A stretch of 64,000 nucleotides of DNA from Thermogemmatispora sp042408735 (GTDB lineage: Bacteria > Chloroflexota > Ktedonobacteria > Ktedonobacterales > Ktedonobacteraceae). Every line of letters begins with the position of its first letter. Within the stretch, counting starts at the first letter, position 1. A model generated the notes under the pieces. The model was not told the DNA's origin. It was given only the letters and a program-made list of their open reading frames with translations, and made no database searches. The position numbers and the translations under genes are program-made. Location: contig NZ_JBHOQV010000094.1 in NCBI RefSeq assembly GCF_042408735.1, positions 1-64,000 on the forward strand, in the 5' to 3' direction. Below are positions 16,417 through 23,609 of the stretch, one piece after another.

Positions 16417-17253
16417 CTAGGGTTCCTCTTCCTCCTCGAAAGAGGGCGCAATCTGCGGCTGAGGCAGGGTCGGTGGAGGTAGCTCCTTCTCTTCCTGCTG
16501 ATGGACCTTCTCCAACCACTGGCGCAGCTCCTGGATGCGTTGCGCTGTGGCGGCGGCGTTCTCGGCGGCTGGCACAATCACGGCCTGCACCCCCAGGGCC
16601 AGCAGACCATAGGCCGCCGCCTCGCTCCTGAGCGACGGCAGGCTCAGCAGAGCCGGAAGGCGCAACGCCTCACGCAGCGCGCGGTAGCCAAGGGCCTCCT
16701 CGATGCTCAGCTGCTCCAGCCCAAGCTCGCTCCCATCCAGGTGCAGGGCCGAGACGGCCTCGAACGCGCCCAGGTTCCGTATCACCAGAGGATAGAGGGG
16801 GTCAGTGTTGCGCCAGGGGAGCGTCACCACCAGGTCGAAATCCTTCACGTGGAAGGTCAGGAGACGAGCCGGCGCCTGTGGAGGCACGATCAAGAAATGT
16901 ACCCCATGCTCTTTGAGGTCCTCAAGGGTCTTACGCTCAAGGTTGTTGCTGCTGGCACGAAGGTGCAGACCAAGAGCGGCGTTCTCGTCCTGGCTCTGGA
17001 TAGTCTCGCTGAGTTGTTTCAAAGTAGCCAGGCTGGCACTGTCCAGGGCGGAGCCAGACCAGTGGAAGAGCAGACCGTTCGCTCCGGCTTTGATGGCGGC
17101 CTCCGCCTGGCCCGCGTCCACGGCGGGAAACTCAATCAGGAGCGCGGCGGCACGTGGCTTGATCGCCGGTCGGCTCTTGCCGCCGAAAAAGCCGATGGCG
17201 CCACCGCTCTGGCCACGCCGTGCCTGGCTCAGCATATCAGAAAACTTGCTCAT
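16417..17253 (-). CDS. Uncharacterised TIM-barrel-like protein
   Basis: 278 residues. Alternating strands and helices read like a phosphate-binding TIM barrel: ALLIEFPAVDAGQAEAAIKAGANGLLFHW, ALGLHLRAS, GVHFLIVPPQAPARLL, ALHLDGSELGLEQLSIEEAL, LPALLSLPSLRSEAAAYGLLALGVQAVIVP. There is no catalytic signature that I can name; the late 'GVQAVIVPA' looks like the phosphate-binding end of HisA/TrpF-type barrels without the glycines. The last 35 residues are Glu/Pro-rich. ATG 17253 follows GGAGAGAGAG. It may be a catalytically inactive relative; function unknown. Confidence 0.65.
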   Translation of the reverse strand: MSKFSDMLSQARRGQSGGAIGFFGGKSRPAIKPRAAALLIEFPAVDAGQAEAAIKAGANGLLFHWSGSALDSASLATLKQLSETIQSQDENAALGLHLRASSNNLERKTLEDLKEHGVHFLIVPPQAPARLLTFHVKDFDLVVTLPWRNTDPLYPLVIRNLGAFEAVSALHLDGSELGLEQLSIEEALGYRALREALRLPALLSLPSLRSEAAAYGLLALGVQAVIVPAAENAAATAQRIQELRQWLEKVHQQEEKELPPPTLPQPQIAPSFEEEEEP

Positions 17254-17479
17254 CTCTCTCTCCAGCTAGCTAGGTATAATGGATAGGACTCCAGGGTAGC
17301 GGCAATAACGGCGTAGGCGCCGGACCGTTGCCACTCGCGGGGAGCGCGGGAGCTGGCGCGACGGCCTGCCGCGTCTCATTCAAGCTCATCGCTGGGTTGT
17401 CCCTGTGCATCCCGGGCGGATAGTCCTATTATAGCACCCGCTGCTGTCTCGGCGCAGTGGTACTCTTCTGTAGCTCCTC

Positions 17480-17508
17480 TTGCCTCTCCCCAACCTCTGG
17501 CATATAAT
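17480..17508 (+). promoter_or_regulatory. Promoter of recombinase-punA operon
   Basis: TTGCCT (17480-17485), 17-bp spacer, perfect TATAAT (17503-17508). The -10 lies inside the palindrome TGGCAT-ATA-ATGCCA (17498-17512), which may be an operator. Confidence 0.65.
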
Positions 17509-17512
17509 GCCA
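17498..17512. repeat. 6-3-6 palindrome straddling the -10 box
   Basis: TGGCAT (17498-17503) and ATGCCA (17507-17512) are perfect inverted arms around ATA. A protein bound here would block RNA polymerase at the recombinase-punA promoter. Confidence 0.5.
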
Positions 17513-17613
17513 GCACCAGGGCAAGCCACCCACTCCTCCCTCATACACGCACGAGACGAGAAGATGGTGGTAGATGTACTTCTTTCTCATTTCTGGGCAG
17601 GGGATATGTCGCG

Positions 17614-18507
17614 ATGTTGCAAGAAGCTGTGGAGGCTTATCTCGCTACGCTGGCTGAGCGGGGCGCCGGAGTCAACTGCTGCACGGTGGCGGCCTATCGC
17701 AACGATCTCTCTCAGTTCTCGGCTTTTCTGGCCGAAAGGCGCCAGCGTCTGCGCTGGTCGGAGGTAGAGAGCGAGGACGTGCGAGCCTATCTCGAGGAGA
17801 TGCGCCAGGTGCGCGCCTACCAGCCAACGACCATCATCCGCAAGCTGGCCGTGCTCAAGACCTTTTTGCGCTATCTTAAGCGCCTGGGACTGCTGGAAAG
17901 CGATCCCCTGGAGCTGCTGCAGCTTCCCCGTACTCTTGGCTCCTCCTTTCCTGTGCTCTCCGCCGAGCAGCTTGCTCACCTGCTGGAGCAGATTCCTCCC
18001 GTCACGCCGACTGGCATGCGCGACTTGGCGATGATGCACGTCCTTTATGCCACTGGCATGCACCTCACCGAGCTGGTGGCCCTCGATACGGACTGTTTCG
18101 ATCGCCTTCGCGGTCTGCTGATCTATCCGAGCGGCGATGGCCGCTATCGAGAGTGCCCATTGACGGCGCAGGCTATTATGGCTCTGGAACAGTATCTGTT
18201 GCGCTCTCGCCCTCACCTGGTCCGTCATCATCCCGAGGAGGCTGGGCTGTTCGTGAACCATCATGGCCGACGGCTTACCCGCCAGGGTTTCTGGCTGGTG
18301 GTCAGAAACTACGCCCAGCGCGCCGGCATTGCGGAGCTGACCCCCCATCAGCTGCGCCGGTCCCTGATGCTGCTGGCCATTAAGCGTAGCAGCGAGGCCC
18401 AAGGCATCCAGGCATTATTAGAACATGTTCATGTATCGAAAGGGGCGGGAGAGCCACAAGGCTGGCAGACGCCGGCCGGCTGTCATTCTCTGTTGAAGCG
18501 AGGATAG
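17614..18507 (+). CDS. Degenerate tyrosine recombinase (XerC/D-like fold, catalytic residues lost)
   Basis: 297 residues with the full XerC/D layout: an N-terminal SAM-like core-binding domain (YRNDLSQFSAFLAERR, then TTIIRKLAVLKTFLRYL) and a catalytic domain from about 115. The Arg-I motif, normally ATGxR, reads ATGMH (H150). The beta-hairpin Lys region reads YPSGDGRYRE with no Lys. H245 and R248 (HQLR) remain, and H271 (LLEH) may match the GH position. There is no Tyr after Y233, so the nucleophile is absent. The other frames of the 3' end do not supply it, so this is not a simple frameshift. ATG 17614 or a nearby start. The stop lies 4 nt before punA, so they share a transcript. Probably a DNA-binding protein without recombination activity. 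Confidence 0.8.
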   Translation: MLQEAVEAYLATLAERGAGVNCCTVAAYRNDLSQFSAFLAERRQRLRWSEVESEDVRAYLEEMRQVRAYQPTTIIRKLAVLKTFLRYLKRLGLLESDPLELLQLPRTLGSSFPVLSAEQLAHLLEQIPPVTPTGMRDLAMMHVLYATGMHLTELVALDTDCFDRLRGLLIYPSGDGRYRECPLTAQAIMALEQYLLRSRPHLVRHHPEEAGLFVNHHGRRLTRQGFWLVVRNYAQRAGIAELTPHQLRRSLMLLAIKRSSEAQGIQALLEHVHVSKGAGEPQGWQTPAGCHSLLKRG

Positions 18508-18511
18508 TCCT

Positions 18512-19381
18512 ATGTTGTATGACCAGGTTGAAGAGGCCGTAACAGCGATCCGGCAACTTTCTCCTTTGGTACCCCAGGTTGGGCTGATTCTTGGGTCGGG
18601 CCTGGGTGAGCTGGCCGAGACGGTGGAGGCCGTGGCGACCATCCCCTACGCTCAACTGCCGCACTGGCCCCCCTCTACGGTGGCGGGCCATGCCGGTCGC
18701 CTGATAGTGGGACAGCTTGAGGGAGTGGCGCTGGTAGCCATGCAGGGACGGCTGCATTTCTACGAGGGCTATACGCCGCAGGAGGTGACGCTGCCTGTGC
18801 GCGTGATGGCGCGCCTGGGGGCCCAGGTACTCCTGGTCACCAATGCGGCGGGAGCCTTGAATCCGGCCTATCAGCCAGGCGATTTCATGCTGATCCGTGA
18901 CCACATCAACCTGCCCGGGCTGGCGGGCTGGCATCCCTTGCGCGGTCCTAACGATGAGCGCTTTGGGGTGCGCTTCCCAGCGCTGACTGCGGCCTACGAT
19001 GAAGAGCTACGGGCCCTGACCCGGAAGGTGGCGGGCGACATCCCTACCTTGCGTCTGCATGAGGGGGTCTACGTGATGGTCAGTGGGCCATCCTACGAAA
19101 CGCCTGCCGAGCTGCGCTTTCTGCGCCAGATCGGGGGTGATGCCGTGGGGATGTCAACGGTGTCCGAGGTGATCGTGGCCCGCCATATGGGACTGCGTGT
19201 CCTTGGCCTAAGCCTGATTACCAATAGCGCCACGGGGGCTGAAGGCCAGCCGGTCGCTCATGATGAGGTACTGGCTGCGGCGGCAGCGGCTAGCTCGCGC
19301 CTGGTGCTGCTGGTCCGCGGAGTGCTGCGGGAGCTAGCCCAGATCCTGGACGGACGAGCGGAGTACGAAGAGCATAAGTGA
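18512..19381 (+). CDS. punA: Purine-nucleoside phosphorylase, trimeric class (PNP I)
   Basis: Cleaves inosine/guanosine and their deoxy forms with phosphate to base plus (deoxy)ribose-1-phosphate in purine salvage. Evidence: GLILGSGLGELAE near 24-36 (phosphate loop), the HWPPSTVAGHAGRL segment, MQGRLHFYEGY, TNAAGALNP, MVSGPSYETPAELRFLR with the base-site Glu, GMSTVSEVIVARHMG, and LITNSATG with the purine-binding Asn. At 289 residues it is close to the 270-290 of trimeric PNP. ATG 18512 follows AGCGAGGA by 7 nt. It is preceded by the degenerate recombinase in the same operon. Confidence 0.94.
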   Translation: MLYDQVEEAVTAIRQLSPLVPQVGLILGSGLGELAETVEAVATIPYAQLPHWPPSTVAGHAGRLIVGQLEGVALVAMQGRLHFYEGYTPQEVTLPVRVMARLGAQVLLVTNAAGALNPAYQPGDFMLIRDHINLPGLAGWHPLRGPNDERFGVRFPALTAAYDEELRALTRKVAGDIPTLRLHEGVYVMVSGPSYETPAELRFLRQIGGDAVGMSTVSEVIVARHMGLRVLGLSLITNSATGAEGQPVAHDEVLAAAAAASSRLVLLVRGVLRELAQILDGRAEYEEHK

Positions 19382-19595
19382 GCGGCTGGCTGGGAGACGC
19401 CCGGAAAGCAGACAAGGTCTGATCCATCGTCGGAAGCCATCAGGCCCGGTGGCAGCTGAGATCACGACCGGCTAAGGGAGAGAGAACCTGAGAGCCAGCG
19501 GCAGCTCTCGTGGACTGCAGACTGCTCCCCGTGAGGCTCCCATGCCTGGCCGCTGGCGGCTTGCGACTGGCTGGGCACTCTCGTCTCGCCCTCCC

Positions 19596-20291
19596 TTAGT
19601 CGTTGCCTGGCCCCTGTCCTGGGGCTTTGGTAACGACGATGTGGGCCCAGCTCCAGTTGTAGTGGATCCCCTGCCAGTCGGTGAGCAAGACGAGGTCGTA
19701 TTTACCAGGCTCCAGGCTCGGGGAGATAGTGTAGTTCCAGGTGGCTCGCCCCTGGGAGTCGCAGGACTGGGTTTGTGGTGTACCGGCGGAGAACTGCAGG
19801 CCCGCTACCTCATTGTAGGGCTTGTCTTTGACTTGTCCAGGAATGGGCTGCTGGATGCTGGCCAGATCCATGCGCTTGCCAATGTCGGGGAGCTGCAGAA
19901 GGGCCCCGTCGGGGACACGGTGCACCAGCCAGAGCTTGCAGGTCACGCCGCTGCGGTCGATGGCCCGCCCTTGTTTATCGATGGCCTGCACGGTCACGGT
20001 GTAGCTGGTCTGGCCATCGGCAACCTCGCTAAAGGTGGGTCCGGCGGCAAAGCGGGGAATGCCGAGCAGGATGGGCACCGGCGAAGGCGTGGGCGTCGGC
20101 GTAATGGTGTGCTGGGCGATGGTCGGTACGGTCGGCGAGGGCGTCGGCTGGCTCGCGCCGGATCGGTGATGAACAGCCGCCCCAAAGGCAAAGCCGCTCA
20201 TCATGCCTGCCACAGCAAAAAGGACCAGGGCACTGATGACGATCGTACGTAGGTGGGTTCCACTCTGCGGAAAACTCTCTCTCGGTTGCAT
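19596..20291 (-). CDS. Membrane-anchored extracellular protein, unknown
   Basis: 231 residues from ATG 20291, which has GAGGAAACG upstream; GTG 20306 is an alternative. A short cytoplasmic N-terminus is followed by one hydrophobic helix (TIVISALVLFAVAGMMSGFAFGAAV, about residues 17-41), then a Thr/Pro linker (TPSPTVP, TPTPTPSP), then an outer domain of about 150 residues with beta-rich, Ig-like or carboxypeptidase-regulatory-like pattern: SYTVTVQAIDKQGRAIDRSGVTCKLWLV and WNYTISPSLEPGKYDLVLLTDWQG. Two Cys could pair. It looks like a cell-surface single-pass protein; no family assigned. The convergent punA gene ends 214 bp away. Confidence 0.72.
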   Translation of the reverse strand: MQPRESFPQSGTHLRTIVISALVLFAVAGMMSGFAFGAAVHHRSGASQPTPSPTVPTIAQHTITPTPTPSPVPILLGIPRFAAGPTFSEVADGQTSYTVTVQAIDKQGRAIDRSGVTCKLWLVHRVPDGALLQLPDIGKRMDLASIQQPIPGQVKDKPYNEVAGLQFSAGTPQTQSCDSQGRATWNYTISPSLEPGKYDLVLLTDWQGIHYNWSWAHIVVTKAPGQGPGND

Positions 20292-20967
20292 CGTTTCCTC
20301 GCTCACTTACTGGCTTGCTGGCTGGCGCACGCGGCGCCGATCGCTGCTCTCCTTGTATTTCCGCATTTCTATATTCGGCTTAGATGATAGCACAGCCCAG
20401 AGGCGAGGCAGTAGTCTCGGCCCCCTTTCTCACCCGATCTGGCCATAAGGCAGCGTGGAGGTACGACGAGCAGGCGGACTGTAGCAGGGTGGAGAGAAGC
20501 AGCGCGAGCAAGAGGGCGGGCGCTGCTGGCCGGGACCCAAAAAGAAGGAGACCGATTGCTGTAGCAGGAACCGAAAAACAGCAATCGGCAGGCTCGGAGT
20601 GGGGGTGTGTGGGGGAAAACCCCGGGCCTGGATCTCCTGCGTTGACCGGGCCGGACTCTCCCTACAGCCATAGCCCTTCTTCTTCAGCCTCCTCGCTTTC
20701 CCCTGGCCGTCCGTTATCCTCGTTGTGGGTTGCCCCCTCTTACGAGGCGTGGTCTGAGAGACACGAAGAGATACCGAGAGATAAGATGAACCACTCTGTA
20801 GGAGAGAGCCAGGATGGTCAACCTCGGCACTCTCTCCAATATAATAAACTCCCAACGATCACTTTTTTATTCATGAATTTTTTCGCTGTCTTGTCCCGGC
20901 CAATTCAAAGAATCCCCGTGAGCCGATTACTGCGGCCAGAGGAGGCGGCCTGAGAGGGCAATCACGG
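20292..20967. other. Intergenic, no supported gene
   Basis: Open frames on both strands (for instance 20384-20953) have biased, low-complexity composition and no ribosome binding site. One inverted repeat at 20552-20588 is listed separately. Confidence 0.4.
20552..20588 (-). terminator. 11-bp inverted repeat, possible terminator
   Basis: CCGATTGCTGT (20552-20562) and ACAGCAATCGG (20578-20588) are perfect arms with a 15-nt loop. On the minus strand the stem is followed by TCTCCTTCTTTTT, a loose T tract. It could end transcription of the decayed gene at 20968-21674. Confidence 0.45.
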
Positions 20968-21674
20968 TTTAGGGGATATAGCCGGCGCATGCAGCCTGGC
21001 GGCGAAAGGTCCACCACTGGGCCGGGGTTCCGAACAGGTGGAGGCGGATAGCGGCCCATTCCCAGCGCAGAGCCTCGTAGGCCTCGCAGCTGGGAGAGTT
21101 GCTCTGTGAGAAGAGGAAAGCCGGGTCAGGGGCCTTACTCAGGTAGCCATGTGGGATCAGGGCCTCCAGGCTTTTGACGACAAAGCTGGCGCGCCCAGTG
21201 CCAGCTACCGTCTGAGCACATTTCCTTCTGGCTGGTACAGACAGCCAAGGTCAGGCGCCGCAGATCGGTCGCAGCTCTTGGGCTGCTCTGGAGAGCAAGC
21301 TGGAGCTGCAATTGCTTGATATCACTAGCGTGAAGCCAGATCCCGTGCAGCGCGCGTCGCCTCGTAAGCCGCATCCAGGGCCGTGGCGTCACGCCGCGAG
21401 CCGGCGTATTCGCTCCAGAGGATGGCGAGATAGGCGTCGGTTACCCCCGATAGCGCAGGCCGTGGGCCAGCTCACACGCGGTGTGGGCCAGTCGCAGGAC
21501 CTCGTAGAGGCGTCCCGCCCCCTCGGCCAGGGTGGCCGCCCGGATGAGCGGACGGGCCTGCGATTCCGGCTAGATGGCCGCCAGGACAAAGGTGGGGTCC
21601 TGACAGGCCGTGGGAGACAGAACGGCGTCACCCGTCAAGATCGAGGTGCTGGCTAAAAAGGCTCTACGTTGCAT
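20968..21674 (-). pseudogene. Decayed gene with several frameshifts and an in-frame stop
   Basis: Read on the minus strand from ATG 21674, protein-like segments succeed one another in changing frames: MQRRAFLASTSILTGDAV, a TAG at 'LAAI*PES', then RPLIRAATLAEGAGRLYEVL and ACELAHGLRYRG, a frame change to TDAYLAILWSEYAGSRR and ARDLASR, then KQLQLQLALQSSP, and a final frame with VVKSLEALIPHGYLSKAPD and EAYEALRWEWAAIRLHL ending at TAA 20968. The helical, Ala/Leu-rich character suggests a TPR-like or regulatory protein; the family is not recognised. Loss of frame in at least three places makes function unlikely. Confidence 0.65.
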
Positions 21675-21846
21675 CCCTTTGCTTCTTCGAAATCTCGCGA
21701 GAGGTGGATGGCTAGCCCGTCAGGGACAGGCGCAGACTGCCAGGCGCTGGTGCTGGCTGACTCCCGCCCGACTGGGACGCGCGGGGCCTCCACCGTGGGC
21801 TCGGCCTGCGTGAAGGGGTTCCCTTGCTGCCCCAGAGCCTCCGCTT

Positions 21847-22060
21847 CTACCACACCTCGTGGCTGCGCACCACCAATGGTAGCCCGCTGGCATAGGTGCA
21901 GAGCACATAGTAGCTGCCAGGCGCCCAGCTTTCTTCTTCATTCAATGCCTGGATAGCAGACTCCAGGGCCGCTCTCTTGGCGAATGGTCTCTGCAAGAGC
22001 CTCTGCCTCTGAGCGAGCCACTCTATCGCTCACATCCAAAGAAATGACTTTTAGAAACAT
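21847..22060 (-). pseudogene. Short gene remnant with one frameshift
   Basis: ATG 22060 opens MFLKVISLDVSDRVARSEAEALAE. After about 25 codons the coding sense passes to another frame (AALESAIQALNEEE, then PGSYYVLCTYASGLPLVV) and ends at TAG 21847. The joined product would be about 70 residues, a beta-alpha-beta-type small domain that I do not recognise. The AT-rich promoter-like region with palindromes lies directly upstream, shared with the divergent XRE gene. Confidence 0.55.
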
Positions 22061-22068
22061 TACTATAA

Positions 22069-22129
22069 TATTGTTACAATAATTATTACTTTCAAAACCA
22101 CCTTAATAAGGTGAGCATTAGTATATAAT
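22069..22129. promoter_or_regulatory. Two palindromes and a -10 box between remnant and XRE gene
   Basis: TATTGT-T-ACAATA (22069-22081) and CACCTTA-A-TAAGGTG (22099-22113) are perfect odd palindromes. A TATAAT (22124-22129) follows the second on the plus strand, placing that palindrome over the -35 region of the XRE gene. The stretch is far more AT-rich than its surroundings. Likely operator sites, perhaps for the XRE protein itself. Confidence 0.55.
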
Positions 22130-22244
22130 CGATACAAAGCTGACGGTGATGATATAGTCTGCAATATGCCGTGCCCTGAAGAGTGGGCGAAGAAAAGCTG
22201 GCCTTTCTTTAAGGATCAGAAATCCCTATGACTGTGATGTTAGT

Positions 22245-22436
22245 ATGATCAGGTTCAGGGTCAAAGAAGTTGCCCGTGAAAAAGGGATCAGCCGGGCCGG
22301 GCTTTGGTGTCTGGCTGACGTGGACGTGCGTGTTGTCCAAAAGATCTTTCGTGGTCCTCATTGCCACATCACGATAGGCACTCTGGAGAAGATTGCGCGA
22401 GCGCTCGAGAGAGATCGGCGTGACCTTATCGAGTGA
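22245..22436 (+). CDS. Small XRE/Cro-type helix-turn-helix protein
   Basis: 63 residues, essentially one Cro/C1-type HTH domain: RVKEVAREKGISRAGLWCLADVDVRVVQKIF with the turn at GIS, then HITIGTLEKIARALERDRRDLIE, the usual closing 'tl.kIa.aL.v...dli'. It would bind DNA as a dimer. ATG 22245 has no strong Shine-Dalgarno sequence nearby (AAGGATC is 30 nt upstream), so it may be leaderless or weakly translated. It lies divergently from a decayed gene and beside two palindromes, the typical setting of an autoregulator left behind by an accessory module. Confidence 0.72.
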   Translation: MIRFRVKEVAREKGISRAGLWCLADVDVRVVQKIFRGPHCHITIGTLEKIARALERDRRDLIE

Positions 22437-22595
22437 GTGCCTGACGAGGAAGGAAGCCAATGAGCTGTGGGAGAGCTTGTCAGCGAGCGAGGGAAACTTG
22501 CTGACGGCGCCTCTGAGCAGAGGCGGCTTCTGCGGGCGGACCTCTCCAAGGCTGGTGGTGCCGCTCTCGTCAGAGCCAAAGTCATGTGGTATCAT

Positions 22596-22635
22596 ACTAC
22601 ATGTAGTGACTACTCCCCATGCCTGAAGGCAGGGG
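22596..22635. repeat. Palindrome and IS200/IS605-like hairpin
   Basis: ACTACATGTAGT (22596-22607) is a perfect 12-bp palindrome. It is followed by a hairpin CCCC-A-TGCC-TGAA-GGCA-GGGG (22615-22635) with a bulged A. This 'cccatgcctgaaggcagggg' shape resembles the subterminal hairpins of IS200/IS605-family elements as I remember them. No transposase gene adjoins it, so it would be a solo end. Confidence 0.4.
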
Positions 22636-22718
22636 CCTTCTGGCCGCCTATGGTAAGGAGTCGGGAGAGGACTCGTCGTCACCAAAAAATTGGAGAGCAA
22701 AGACGAAAGGCGGCACCT

Positions 22719-23051
22719 ATGGGTTTTCATCCAATTGATCTGCTGATCATTATTCTGTTCGGGCTAGCGCTCTTTGGGCCACGGGCGCTCCAATCGGTTG
22801 CCCGCAACCTGGGCAGAGGAGTGGGCCAGGCCCGTGTCGTGAAAGACAAGATCAAAGAAGAACTGCAGGTTGAAGAGCTAACGCAGCTCTCCGAGGATAT
22901 TCCGCGTCTGCCCCTCAACACACGCGAGGCGGCCCGCCTTTTGCTGACAGAGCAGCAGGAAAAGCGCGCCGCTGAGGGGGCCGCAGCCGACCGTTCCGGC
23001 GAGAAGAAGAGCGAACAGGCGTTGCGTGATAGCCCGGCCACCAGTGCCTGA
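22719..23051 (+). CDS. TatA/TatB-like twin-arginine translocase subunit
   Basis: 110 residues from ATG 22719 (GAAAGGCGG upstream). A single N-terminal membrane helix (PIDLLIIILFGLALFGP) ends in the FGP hinge, followed by an amphipathic helix (RALQSVARNLGRGVGQARVVKDKIKEEL) and a charged, disordered tail. This is the MttA/Hcf106 architecture; TatA forms the size-variable Tat pore and TatB the receptor, exporting folded proteins with RR signal peptides. Chloroflexota often carry several. The Phe-Gly pair is kept; the polar residue usual at position 8 is Asp here (HPIDLL). No tatC in the window. Whether it is TatA or TatB cannot be told. Confidence 0.8.
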   Translation: MGFHPIDLLIIILFGLALFGPRALQSVARNLGRGVGQARVVKDKIKEELQVEELTQLSEDIPRLPLNTREAARLLLTEQQEKRAAEGAAADRSGEKKSEQALRDSPATSA

Positions 23052-23405
23052 GCAGCTCGGGAGACACCAGAAGGCCCGAAGATTCGCTTTATCTCCGCTC
23101 TGGCTCTTCACATTCCGTTTCGTCCTGTTCTGCCCTCTCCTGGCCTCGTGGAGTGAGCTGGCCCACCTTCTTCCTTGCTTTAACCGAGCGCATTGGCCTG
23201 CGATTCCCGCGACGGCCAGGCTGTCGCTAGCCATCGCGGCCCGCGTCTGCTCTCCTTCCTCTCCGGCCGCTGCGACGCCTGGTGGACCTGACTCAAACGC
23301 TTCGAATCCGAGACAATGAGCCGAGGTCGCTCTCCCCTGGCCACTTTCCTTCGCCCTTACCAGAGAGACGAGCTGGCGCATGCCCATAGCTAGCTCTGTT
23401 TGGTC

Positions 23406-23434
23406 TTGACACGGAACCGATATATCGTTATACT
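23406..23434 (+). promoter_or_regulatory. Near-consensus promoter of marR-ABC operon (P1)
   Basis: TTGACA (23406-23411), 17-bp spacer, TATACT (23429-23434). The spacer contains the first CGATATATCG palindrome, so repression is expected. The transcript would have a leader of about 170 nt. Confidence 0.8.
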
Positions 23435-23457
23435 CTCTTCGAGAAAGCGATATATCG
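23418..23457. promoter_or_regulatory. Twin operator: two copies of CGATATATCG 30 bp apart
   Basis: Identical perfect 10-bp palindromes at 23418-23427 (between -35 and -10 of P1) and 23448-23457 (just after the start site). A 30-bp centre-to-centre distance is close to three helical turns, so two dimers could sit on the same face. Most likely bound by the MarR protein encoded next, as autoregulation; PadR-type regulators also use ATAT-rich sites of this kind. Confidence 0.7.
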
Positions 23458-23468
23458 ATTTGGTAACC

Positions 23469-23498
23469 TTGACAGCGGTTGGGGTGGCGTGCTATTCT
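23469..23498 (+). promoter_or_regulatory. Second candidate promoter (P2) of marR-ABC operon
   Basis: TTGACA (23469-23474), 18-bp spacer, TATTCT (23493-23498). It lies downstream of both palindromes and could escape repression at P1. Confidence 0.5.
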
Positions 23499-23580
23499 TT
23501 GACTACGTCAATGATTGTTGTTACCAGTAATTGGTAGCTGCAATCAAATGGAAGACAGCGGCGGATCGGCGACGCAGCTA

Positions 23581-23597
23581 GGAAGGAAGGAAGGAAG
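23581..23597 (+). repeat. GGAA tetranucleotide repeat in the marR ribosome-binding region
   Basis: Four GGAA units plus a G end 12 nt before the marR ATG. Each unit resembles a Shine-Dalgarno core, so slippage could change spacing or number of sites. Confidence 0.6.
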
Positions 23598-23609
23598 CAG
23601 GCAGGGATC

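Larger units (their letters stand above)
17254..17613. other. Divergent intergenic region with promoters
   Basis: Separates the TIM-barrel-like gene (minus) and the recombinase-punA operon (plus). A TATAAT on the minus strand (ATTATA near 17430) could serve the former. The plus-strand promoter with palindrome is listed separately. Confidence 0.5.
23052..23609. other. Regulatory region upstream of the marR-ABC operon
   Basis: The first 350 bp hold nothing I can support. The last 200 bp contain two promoters, two identical palindromes and a tetranucleotide repeat, all listed separately. Confidence 0.6.

Noticed and set aside
17600..18510. Frameshift as explanation for the missing recombinase Tyr
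   Set aside because: Neither alternative frame after about 18410 gives the expected TTxxYxH segment.
20384..20953. 189-codon plus-strand ORF
   Set aside because: Low-complexity Ser/Arg/Pro composition, no ribosome binding site, and it lies over an inverted repeat.
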